A stretch of DNA of 6,014 nucleotides from Nanobdellota archaeon. Lineage in GTDB: Archaea; Nanobdellota; Nanobdellia; SCGC-AAA011-G17; VGLX01. A model generated the notes under the pieces. That model saw nothing but the letters and a program-made list of their open reading frames with translations, was not told where the DNA came from and searched no databases. The stretch lies in the NCBI GenBank assembly GCA_018894775.1, contig JAHIPG010000196.1, positions 1 to 6,014 of the forward strand, read 5' to 3'. A program made the translations under genes and the position numbers. Of this stretch, positions 1 to 4,416 are shown piece after piece (the stretch's first letter is position 1; each line of letters begins with the position of its first letter).

Positions 1-3
1 AAA

Positions 4-13
4 CCACCTCCTT
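4..13 (-). promoter_or_regulatory. Strong ribosome binding site facing left, for a divergent gene outside the window
   Basis: Read on the minus strand, this site is AAGGAGGTGG, an almost full-length match to the archaeal/bacterial Shine-Dalgarno sequence. It ends three bases from the left edge of the window, so a start codon could lie only a few bases beyond base 1. No part of the coding sequence is inside the window. The minus strand just upstream (bases 14-60) is rich in G and T, as expected of an untranslated leader. A divergent gene is an inference from this site alone. Confidence 0.5.
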
Positions 14-74
14 ATCCCCCCCTCCAAAAACACCCTAAAAGCCTTCTAAACCCAACAAACAAAAGAATTACTTA

Positions 75-103
75 AAACTTTCGCACAAAAAACGCAAAAG
101 TTT
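75..103. repeat. Inverted repeat in the left intergenic region
   Basis: The arms 75-84 (AAACTTTCGC) and 94-103 (GCAAAAGTTT) match at 9 of 10 positions, with a 9-base A-rich centre. The repeat lies between the presumed divergent ribosome binding site at the left edge and the + strand TATA box at 117. It could be an operator shared by two divergent promoters, or a hairpin. The region is AT-rich and the perfect run is only seven pairs, so chance is a real alternative. Confidence 0.3.
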
Positions 104-116
104 AGGTTTAGTAAGG

Positions 117-124
117 TTTAAATA
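117..124 (+). promoter_or_regulatory. Archaeal TATA box for the paired beta-helix genes
   Basis: TTTAAATA matches the archaeal TATA-box consensus. With the usual spacing of about 26 bases from box centre to transcription start, transcription would begin near 147, giving a leader of about 33 bases before the ATG at 180. The leader contains AAGGT at 169-173, six bases before the ATG, as a modest ribosome binding site. The same core also reads as TATTTAAA on the minus strand, so the box might serve a leftward transcript, but the distance makes that less likely. Confidence 0.6.
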
Positions 125-179
125 CCTATATTATAACCATCTGCTAAGGGGTGTGTTCTAATCGCTTTAAGGTATTAAA

Positions 180-235
180 ATGAAATTACCTAAGTCATTC
201 CGGCCAGAGAAAGATTTGGATAGTAAGATTAAGGA
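180..235 (+). repeat. Near-identical 56-base 5' coding segment, copy 1 (copy 2 at 873-928)
   Basis: Bases 180-235 and 873-928 match at 55 of 56 positions; the single difference is G194 versus A887, which is synonymous. The match begins exactly at the ATG of each gene and stops abruptly in codon 19. The bases before the ATGs are unrelated, and beyond codon 18 the two genes are only recognisable as paralogs at protein level. The shared segment encodes MKLPKSFRPEKDLDSKIK. Confidence 0.9.
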
Positions 236-869
236 TTTGTTGAGTTCGGAATCTTTAGTCTATGATCCAGGAGCGGTTGAAGATTTATTAGATGTTGGTG
301 AATATTTTTTAGAACAGGAATTAGATAATTATGAAGGATTTTATCATGTAGGTGTAGGATTAGTAAAAGGATTGAAATATGATTTAAAAGATGTAGAAGA
401 ATTAAGCAAAAAAATAAAACAAGGGCAAAATAAGCGTTTAGGAGTGTATCTTTCAGCCTTAATAAACAAAAAAATAACAGAAAAAGATACTATTACACTC
501 ACTTTAGAAGAAGAGCTTAATGGTGTAGGGATGTATCTGCAGAAAGGAACGCTAATAATCAACGGTAATGTGAATAATAGTATAGGATGGGGTATGAAAG
601 ATGGTAAGCTGATAGTTAAAGGAAACGCGTATGACTACACAGGATGGTGTATGGAAGGTGGTGAGGTGGTTGTCAAAGGTAACGCGAATGATAATACAGG
701 ATGTTACATGAAAGGTGGTGAATTAGTGGTTGAAGGAGATGTAAATGACTTCACAGGATTTGATATGGCAGGTGGTGAGTTAGTGGTTGAAGGTAGGATA
801 AGCAGTATAAGTGATTTATTTAAAAAAGGTGTGATAATGGAAGGTGGTAAGACCAGGAGAGATTGCTGA
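180..869 (+). CDS. Beta-helix repeat protein with a GXGXG-type C-terminal domain (paralog 1)
   Basis: The protein has 229 residues and no signal peptide or membrane segment, so it is probably cytoplasmic. Residues 1-18 (MKLPKSFRPEKDLDSKIK) are a basic/charged segment shared with the next gene. Residues about 20-110 are acidic and mostly helical by composition. From G129 four consecutive 19-residue units begin with G-N/D and carry a central G or GG (129-147, 148-166, 167-185, 186-204), with a decayed fifth unit after 205. This periodicity is that of the right-handed beta-helix in the glutamate synthase GXGXG domain and in FwdC/FmdC of formylmethanofuran dehydrogenase. In those enzymes the domain is structural and has no active site. 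No catalytic residues are visible here, so the function is unknown. It is three bases upstream of a paralog and shares its promoter. The beta-helix assignment is strong; a link to either enzyme complex is not supported. Confidence 0.85.
   Translation: MKLPKSFRPEKDLDSKIKDLLSSESLVYDPGAVEDLLDVGEYFLEQELDNYEGFYHVGVGLVKGLKYDLKDVEELSKKIKQGQNKRLGVYLSALINKKITEKDTITLTLEEELNGVGMYLQKGTLIINGNVNNSIGWGMKDGKLIVKGNAYDYTGWCMEGGEVVVKGNANDNTGCYMKGGELVVEGDVNDFTGFDMAGGELVVEGRISSISDLFKKGVIMEGGKTRRDC
564..791 (+). repeat. Four tandem 57-base coding repeats (19-residue beta-helix rungs)
   Basis: Units start at 564, 621, 678 and 735 and encode rungs of the form G-N/D-x-x-D-x-x-G-x-x-M-x-G-G-x-x-V-V-K/E. The last two full copies remain similar at DNA level: the 23-base segment GGTGGTGARTTAGTGGTTGAAGG occurs at 714-736 and 771-793, exactly 57 bases apart, with one difference. 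This suggests expansion of the rungs by recent in-register duplication. The paralog downstream has only about three less uniform rungs. Confidence 0.8.
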
Positions 870-872
870 CAG

Positions 873-928
873 ATGAAATTACCTAAATCATTCCGGCCAG
901 AGAAAGATTTGGATAGTAAGATTAAGGA
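873..928 (+). repeat. Near-identical 56-base 5' coding segment, copy 2
   Basis: This is the partner of 180-235, in direct orientation and 693 bases downstream, with 55 of 56 bases identical. Identity starts at the start codon and ends in codon 19 of paralog 2. Confidence 0.9.
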
Positions 929-1457
929 ACTTGTAAATCTTCTAGATTCGAACCAAAACACTATCAAAAACATTCTAGAAAGCAGTGAAGAATTCATATC
1001 AAAATATGATGATTATCATGATATAAGGAAACTCTACGGGCTTGGCCAGGATTTATCGATGAAAATAGATTATACAGACTCTGATCTTACAGTACTGAGT
1101 GAGAAACTCAGAATTGACAATACCATACCTTTCCAAGGATACATAGGAATCTATCTGAATGCTCTTGTGGATAAAATAGCAGGATCATACGACTCAATCT
1201 TACTGGCACCACAAGAACCTATAGATGGCTTAGGAACACTCATGGAAAAAGGAACGATAATAATCAAAGGAAATGTAGGCAATTACACAGGATCCTATAT
1301 GCAAGGAGGGTACATGATAGTCAAAGGCCATACAGGAATGCAAACAGGTTATTCTATGAGGGGTGGAATAATAGATGTAAGAGGCTCTGTACAAGGTGAC
1401 TATGGGATTGCGAGCGGTGGCGGAAGAATAATAGTAAGAGTACGTAAACAAAAATAA
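873..1457 (+). CDS. Beta-helix repeat protein with a GXGXG-type C-terminal domain (paralog 2)
   Basis: The protein has 194 residues. It starts three bases after the stop of paralog 1, with AGGAG at 855-859 inside the upstream gene as a possible ribosome binding site, so the two genes are probably cotranscribed. Residues 1-18 are identical to paralog 1. The middle region is alignable but diverged: IGIYLNALVDK here corresponds to LGVYLSALINK there, and GTLMEKGTIIIKGNV to GMYLQKGTLIINGNV. Three 19-residue rungs follow at 133-151, 152-170 and 171-189, then a short basic tail, VRKQK. No catalytic motif is seen. The fold call (glutamate synthase GXGXG/FwdC-like beta-helix) rests on the periodic Gly pattern; the biological role is unknown. 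The two proteins could pair as a heteromeric scaffold, which is inference. Confidence 0.85.
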   Translation: MKLPKSFRPEKDLDSKIKELVNLLDSNQNTIKNILESSEEFISKYDDYHDIRKLYGLGQDLSMKIDYTDSDLTVLSEKLRIDNTIPFQGYIGIYLNALVDKIAGSYDSILLAPQEPIDGLGTLMEKGTIIIKGNVGNYTGSYMQGGYMIVKGHTGMQTGYSMRGGIIDVRGSVQGDYGIASGGGRIIVRVRKQK

Positions 1458-1480
1458 TTTTTCTATTAATTATACTTTTC
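1458..1480 (+). terminator. Possible T-rich terminator after the beta-helix genes
   Basis: A T5 run directly follows the TAA of paralog 2 and is continued by the T-rich sequence CTATTAATTATACTTTTC. Archaeal RNA polymerase often terminates at such T-rich tracts without a hairpin, and none is visible here. The separate promoter immediately downstream supports a transcription-unit boundary. Confidence 0.4.
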
Positions 1481-1481
1481 A

Positions 1482-1493
1482 GAAACTTTAATA
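1482..1493 (+). promoter_or_regulatory. BRE/TATA promoter of the ZIP transporter, probably leaderless
   Basis: GAAAC followed by TTTAATA (1487-1493) resembles an archaeal TFB-recognition element plus TATA box. Its centre is about 29 bases before the ATG at 1519, so transcription should start at or within a few bases of the start codon. The stretch 1505-1518 lacks any GGAGG-like site, which agrees with a leaderless mRNA. Almost the same element recurs at 2272-2284. Confidence 0.6.
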
Positions 1494-1518
1494 AAGGAAA
1501 AAACATATTTTAATCCTA

Positions 1519-2262
1519 ATGAGTTTACCATTATTTTGGGCAATTATAGCAACACTAGCTGTTAGCCTAATTTCTTTTGTAGGTGTACTGACATTAGCAT
1601 TCAAAGAGAAGCTTTTGAATAAGATAACCTTGTTATTAGTGGGATTATCAGCAGGAGCATTGATTGGGGGAGCTTTCCTTCATCTAATTCCTGAAGCCAT
1701 AGAAGAAGGGATGAGCCAAAACATATTCCTATTCGTGATAATAGGCTTTGTGATATTTTACATATTAGAAAAAGCACTGCACTGGAGACACTGCCACAAA
1801 GGAAAATGTGAAATACATATGTTCACATACATGAACCTATTCGGAGACGCATTACATAATTTTATGGATGGTGTTGTAATAGTGGCAAGCTTCATAGTAG
1901 ATGTCAAGCTTGGTTTTATAACAACACTTGCCGTGATTGCACACGAGATACCTCAAGAATTCGGAGACTTCGGCGTTCTTATCCATGGAGGATTTGGAAA
2001 AGCAAAAGCCTTACTTTGTAATTTCCTTACAGGACTTACAGCAATCATAGGAGCACTATTTGGATATTTCCTCTCGACAATAGTGCAAGAATGGATAATC
2101 TATATCCTTCCAATAACAGCAGGAGGATTCATATACATAGCAGCAACAGACCTGATACCTGAACTACACAAACAAATAGACATAAAAAAATCGATACTAC
2201 CTTTCTTATTCTTCCTCATAGGATTAGCATTTATGTGGGCAACAGGCGTTTTATTGGGATAA
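1519..2262 (+). CDS. ZIP-family divalent metal cation transporter
   Basis: The protein has 247 residues and about eight hydrophobic segments (roughly 4-27, 36-58, 69-84, 105-125, 131-155, 165-186, 193-209, 225-246), the usual ZIP topology. The fourth carries the metal-site motif HNFMD (113-117) and the fifth HEIPQE (142-147), the hallmark ZIP residues, with Q146 in place of the second His of the classical HExPHE form. This variant is common in prokaryotic GufA/ZupT-like members. The loop between segments 3 and 4 (88-100) is rich in His and Cys (HWRHCHKGKCEIH), a plausible metal-capture or sensing loop. ZIP proteins move Zn, Fe, Mn or related divalent ions into the cytoplasm; the substrate here cannot be told from sequence. 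The gene has its own promoter and precedes the cofactor-type operon, so iron supply to that operon is possible but unproven. Confidence 0.93.
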   Translation: MSLPLFWAIIATLAVSLISFVGVLTLAFKEKLLNKITLLLVGLSAGALIGGAFLHLIPEAIEEGMSQNIFLFVIIGFVIFYILEKALHWRHCHKGKCEIHMFTYMNLFGDALHNFMDGVVIVASFIVDVKLGFITTLAVIAHEIPQEFGDFGVLIHGGFGKAKALLCNFLTGLTAIIGALFGYFLSTIVQEWIIYILPITAGGFIYIAATDLIPELHKQIDIKKSILPFLFFLIGLAFMWATGVLLG

Positions 2263-2270
2263 ATAGCAAC

Positions 2271-2284
2271 CGAAACCTTTAATA
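2271..2284 (+). promoter_or_regulatory. BRE/TATA promoter of the acidic-protein gene
   Basis: CGAAAC followed by CTTTAATA lies just after the ZIP stop codon and nearly repeats the ZIP promoter (GAAAC + TTTAATA, here with one extra C). Expected transcription start is near 2307, giving a leader of about 27 bases that contains the ribosome binding site at 2319-2325. Confidence 0.55.
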
Positions 2285-2318
2285 CTGAAAAATGCCTATT
2301 ATGATATATATAATATAA

Positions 2319-2325
2319 GGGGGAG
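2319..2325 (+). promoter_or_regulatory. Ribosome binding site that sets a TTG start
   Basis: GGGGGAG lies nine bases before TTG at 2335. No ATG or GTG in this frame lies between the upstream in-frame stop (2311-2313) and this TTG. The GTG two codons further on (2341) would be 15 bases from the site, so TTG is the better start. Confidence 0.55.
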
Positions 2326-2334
2326 TTAATTAAA

Positions 2335-2655
2335 TTGAATGTGGCGCAAAGAAAGAGGGATGTATGTCTTAGGCCTTATTCTGAAACATTAATTGATATA
2401 ATAAAAAAAGAAAAACCAGAACAATTTGAACAGAAAGATTACAAAACAGATTCTCTGTATGAAAATAAGCAAATCCCTTGGGAGAAAATATTATATTCTC
2501 AATCAATACCAAAATATTTTACCAATTACCAAAAAGGACCAGACGATGATGACAAAGATGATGACTATGACGACTGGGATGAAGATGAAGATGATGATAG
2601 GATAATAATCTGGACACCAGAACACGGCTGGGACCCATTTGAAGAGCCTATGTGA
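2335..2655 (+). CDS. Small unrecognised protein with a highly acidic, Trp-containing tail
   Basis: The protein has 106 residues and starts at TTG. I do not recognise a family. Residues 1-28 are basic to neutral (MNVAQRKRDV at the front, one Cys at 11). Residues 40-67 contain several aromatic residues (W49, Y54, Y61, F62, Y65). Residues 70-88 are almost entirely Asp/Glu: 16 of 19, interrupted by K74, Y78 and W81. The protein ends in a hydrophobic then aromatic/acidic tail (IIIWTPEHGWDPFEEPM). There is no signal peptide or membrane segment. The codons fit neighbouring genes, the gene has its own promoter and ribosome binding site, and a T8 terminator follows, so it is likely real. An acidic tract could bind cations or a basic partner, or mimic nucleic acid. 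Its position between a metal transporter and a cofactor operon makes metal buffering one guess, with no direct proof. Confidence 0.7.
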   Translation: MNVAQRKRDVCLRPYSETLIDIIKKEKPEQFEQKDYKTDSLYENKQIPWEKILYSQSIPKYFTNYQKGPDDDDKDDDYDDWDEDEDDDRIIIWTPEHGWDPFEEPM

Positions 2656-2656
2656 A

Positions 2657-2664
2657 TTTTTTTT
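2657..2664 (+). terminator. T8 transcription terminator
   Basis: Eight consecutive T bases start two positions after the TGA of the acidic-protein gene, with no hairpin before them. This is typical of intrinsic archaeal termination and separates that gene from the promoter at 2687. Confidence 0.55.
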
Positions 2665-2669
2665 CTAGA

Positions 2670-2683
2670 TCCTATTAATAGGA
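2670..2683. promoter_or_regulatory. Perfect 14-base palindrome next to the operon TATA box (candidate operator)
   Basis: TCCTATTAATAGGA is its own reverse complement over all 14 bases. It ends three bases before the TTTAAATA box at 2687, so it covers the place where TFB would contact DNA. A bound dimeric repressor there would block promoter assembly. Palindromes are easier to find in AT-rich DNA, but the outer CC/GG pairs make this one less trivial. No regulator gene is in the window. Confidence 0.5.
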
Positions 2684-2686
2684 ATA

Positions 2687-2694
2687 TTTAAATA
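2687..2694 (+). promoter_or_regulatory. TATA box of the NifX/MinD-type operon
   Basis: TTTAAATA lies within the symmetric TATTTAAATA (2685-2694). Expected start of transcription is near 2717, about 36 bases before the ATG at 2753. It follows the T8 terminator of the previous gene, and no comparable promoter is seen between the later genes of the operon. Confidence 0.65.
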
Positions 2695-2701
2695 GTAATT
2701 A

Positions 2702-2715
2702 TGAATATATATTCA
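2702..2715. promoter_or_regulatory. Second 14-base palindrome at the expected transcription start
   Basis: TGAATATATATTCA is a perfect palindrome between the TATA box and the predicted start site. Together with the palindrome at 2670-2683 it brackets the TATA box. Its core is pure A/T, so chance symmetry is quite possible and the regulatory call is weak. Confidence 0.25.
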
Positions 2716-2752
2716 AAATAACTTGCAATAAATTTATAGGAGGTAAGCAAAA

Positions 2753-3067
2753 ATGCCAGGAGGAGACGGAAGAGGACCAGATGGAACATATATAAATTGC
2801 CAACTTAAAGATGAAAACGGAAAGTTTATATCAAGACCTTTAGGAAGAAGGTTTTGGAGAAGAGGCCATGGTAGAGAATGTGGAAGAGGATTTGGCTGGA
2901 GATGGAGAACAAGACCAGCATATACAGAACCAGTAAAAATAACAAAGGAACAAGAATTAACTGCATTGGAAAATGAAGCAGAGATGATGGATCAAGAACA
3001 AAAGGAACTGAAAACAGAATTAGAAAACATCAATAAAAGAATTGAAGAACTAAAGAAACAAAAATAA
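2753..3067 (+). CDS. DUF5320-like Gly/Arg-rich coiled-coil protein
   Basis: The protein has 104 residues. GGAGGT at 2739-2744, eight bases before the ATG, is a strong ribosome binding site. It opens with MPGGDGRGPDG, the signature start of DUF5320 proteins (typically MPGGDGTGPxG). A Gly/Arg/Trp-rich basic segment follows (28-53) with C16 and C43. The C-terminus (about 64-103) is a charged heptad-like helix ending NINKRIEELKKQK, also typical of the family. DUF5320 has no established function, but members are often encoded beside NifX-type proteins and ferredoxin-MinD ATPases, as here. It is the first gene of the operon, 20 bases before the next. The middle differs from the usual DUF5320 in having less Met/Gly repetition and many Arg and Trp residues, which might suit RNA, DNA or membrane contact. 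The family call is fairly sure; the role is unknown. Confidence 0.8.
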   Translation: MPGGDGRGPDGTYINCQLKDENGKFISRPLGRRFWRRGHGRECGRGFGWRWRTRPAYTEPVKITKEQELTALENEAEMMDQEQKELKTELENINKRIEELKKQK

Positions 3068-3087
3068 AACAATCAGGAGGAAAAATT

Positions 3088-3423
3088 ATGAAAATAGCTA
3101 TTAGTTCAAACGGTACAAATTTAGAAAGTAAAATAGACCCAAGATTCGGAAGATGCAATAACTTCGTTATCGTTGAAGTAGAAGATAATAAAATAAAAAG
3201 TGACAAAGGAGTTGCAAATCCCGGCCTAAGCCGAAGTGGAGGAGCAGGGATAGCAGCAGCACAATTCATGGGCAACGAAAACATTGAAGTAGTAATAACA
3301 GGAAAAGTAGGACCTAATGCATATACAGTATTAGACAAAATAGGGGTTAAAATGTACCATGGGGTTGGAACAGTAAAAGATTCCATAGAACAGTACATAC
3401 AAGGGAAACTCACACAATTATAA
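3088..3423 (+). CDS. NifX/NifB-type dinitrogenase iron-molybdenum cofactor family protein (first copy)
   Basis: The protein has 111 residues, the normal size of stand-alone members of this family (MTH1175/TM1290-like, Pfam PF02579). Family landmarks are the MKIAIS start strand, DPRFGRC (17-23) with F-V-I-V-E after it, the Gly/Ala-rich helix SGGAGIAAAQF (50-60), and VVITGKVGPNAYTVL (68-82) leading to a final helix. The fold is RNase-H-like. Members bound to nitrogenase maturation carry FeMo-co or its precursors, and the Desulfovibrio orange protein holds a Mo-Cu-S cluster. C23 is the only Cys. AGGAGG at 3075-3080, seven bases before the ATG, is a strong ribosome binding site. It lies between the DUF5320-like gene and a methyltransferase. 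The family is certain; the bound cofactor, if any, is unknown. Confidence 0.9.
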   Translation: MKIAISSNGTNLESKIDPRFGRCNNFVIVEVEDNKIKSDKGVANPGLSRSGGAGIAAAQFMGNENIEVVITGKVGPNAYTVLDKIGVKMYHGVGTVKDSIEQYIQGKLTQL

Positions 3424-3443
3424 AAAATTTTTAGTCTTTGAAG

Positions 3444-4049
3444 ATGACTGACGAAGAACTAGAAGAATACGTAAATGACATAATAAAGAAACACGATTAC
3501 TACGATAGAATTAAAGATAGGCAAGAGGTTTTAAGATTTGGAAAAGCAAAAAACTCAAAACTGCTAGACATTGGCACAGGGTATTTATCCATATTAGCGG
3601 CAAAAGAATTCAATTGCAGGGTAACAAGCATAGACTTGCTAAAAGAGAAGCTTAAAGAGGTACAACAAGAAGCAAGAAAAGAAGGAGTATCAAAGGAAAT
3701 AAGGTTCGTAGAAGCCAATGCTGCTAAACTACCTTTTTCAGATAGTAGCTTTGATATATCAGTGTCTTATGGAGCTTTACATCACAATAAAAATAATTAT
3801 AGGAGCATAATTGGGGAGATGTTTAGAGTTTCAAAGAAAAGAATAGTAATAACAGAGCTAACAAAATGCGGCGTGCACCTTTTTGACAGGTACTTATATC
3901 CTAAAGAAGATCATAAGGGGATGGCGCTTGATTTAGAAGAGATCAAAAAAGTATTACAAAACTATACCAATAAGATAGATGTTTTTGAAAGAAAATGTAT
4001 GGCAACATTCGTATGCCATAAACAACAAAGGAGGAAGAGAAAAAAATGA
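3444..4049 (+). CDS. Class I SAM-dependent methyltransferase
   Basis: The protein has 201 residues from ATG at 3444. A TTG two codons earlier (3438) is in frame, but neither start has a ribosome binding site and ATG is preferred. The Rossmann-fold motifs are clear: motif I LLDIGTGYLSI (40-50) for SAM, the acidic end of strand 2 at D64 (TSIDLL), RFVEANAAKLPFSDSSFD (87-104) giving motifs II/III, and ALHH (111-114) with a helix typical of UbiE/Methyltransf_11 enzymes. The C-terminus is basic (KQQRRKRKK). The substrate cannot be deduced: small molecule, lipid, metal(loid) or protein are all open. The gene sits between two NifX-type genes and overlaps the second by ATGA at 4046-4049, so the products are made in coupled fashion. 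This argues for a role in the same pathway, possibly on a cofactor or its ligand (inference). Confidence 0.88.
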   Translation: MTDEELEEYVNDIIKKHDYYDRIKDRQEVLRFGKAKNSKLLDIGTGYLSILAAKEFNCRVTSIDLLKEKLKEVQQEARKEGVSKEIRFVEANAAKLPFSDSSFDISVSYGALHHNKNNYRSIIGEMFRVSKKRIVITELTKCGVHLFDRYLYPKEDHKGMALDLEEIKKVLQNYTNKIDVFERKCMATFVCHKQQRRKRKK

Positions 4050-4387
4050 AAATAATAACGCCAGTTTTAGAAAAAGATGGTAAAAATTCAAAAATTAGTG
4101 AACATTTTGGACAAGCAAAATATTTTGCACTTTACGACTCAGAAACAAAAAAAACCAAGTTTATAGATAGAACAAGCGAACATATAGAAGGAGCCTGTAC
4201 TCCAGTAGCTGAAATGATGCAGTACAAACCTGACGCAATTTTTGTTCTTGGGATGGGTTACAGAGCAGTTGAAATGTTTAAAACACGAGGGGTTCAGGTA
4301 AAATCAGGAAATTACTCAAGACTAAGTGAAGTAATAGAAAACTTAGACAAATTAGAAGACTTTGAAGGTGCATGCATGCATCACTAG
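4046..4387 (+). CDS. NifX/NifB-type dinitrogenase iron-molybdenum cofactor family protein (second copy)
   Basis: The protein has 113 residues. The ATG overlaps the methyltransferase stop (ATGA), and AGGAGG at 4029-4034 serves as ribosome binding site 11 bases upstream. It belongs to the same RNase-H-like cofactor-carrier family as 3088-3423 but to a different subgroup. Landmarks are SEHFGQAKYFALYD (18-31), EGACTPVAEMM (48-58) and AIFVLGMGYRAVEMF (64-78). It carries C51 in place of the first copy's C23, and a C-terminal CMHH (110-113) that could ligate metal. This SEHFG...CTPVAEM form resembles NifB-tail-like stand-alone proteins of archaea and clostridia. Two different members in one operon suggest separate steps, for example carrier and acceptor, or a heterodimer. 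That is inference; the family call is firm. Confidence 0.9.
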   Translation: MKIITPVLEKDGKNSKISEHFGQAKYFALYDSETKKTKFIDRTSEHIEGACTPVAEMMQYKPDAIFVLGMGYRAVEMFKTRGVQVKSGNYSRLSEVIENLDKLEDFEGACMHH

Positions 4388-4416
4388 GATTAATTGGAAA
4401 AAGTTGAGAGGAAAAG

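Noticed and set aside
1..179. tRNA, riboswitch or other structured RNA in the left intergenic region
   Set aside because: I could find no cloverleaf or conserved aptamer-like pattern; only a short inverted repeat and promoter/ribosome-binding elements are supported.
564..791. CRISPR-like or non-coding tandem repeat
   Set aside because: The 57-base periodicity is in frame, encodes a known 19-residue structural repeat, and has no unique spacers.
180..928. The 56-base direct repeats as an insertion-sequence or attachment-site duplication
   Set aside because: Each copy begins exactly at a start codon and stays in frame, the genes between them are intact, and there is no transposase or integrase.
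344..997. Minus-strand open frames at 344-562 and 704-997
   Set aside because: They lie antisense to the beta-helix genes, have no ribosome binding site or family resemblance, and have the Ser/Pro/Phe/Leu-rich composition expected of antisense readings of acidic, Gly-rich genes.
1230..1451. Minus-strand open frame inside paralog 2
   Set aside because: It is antisense to the regular Gly-repeat rungs, which explains its Tyr/Ser-rich sequence; no start signal is present.
3438..3443. TTG as the start of the methyltransferase gene
   Set aside because: It adds only two residues, lies next to an ATG at 3444, and no ribosome binding site favours it.
3030..3718. Minus-strand open frames at 3030-3413 and 3500-3718
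   Set aside because: They are antisense to a firm NifX-type gene and a firm methyltransferase gene, with no recognisable product.
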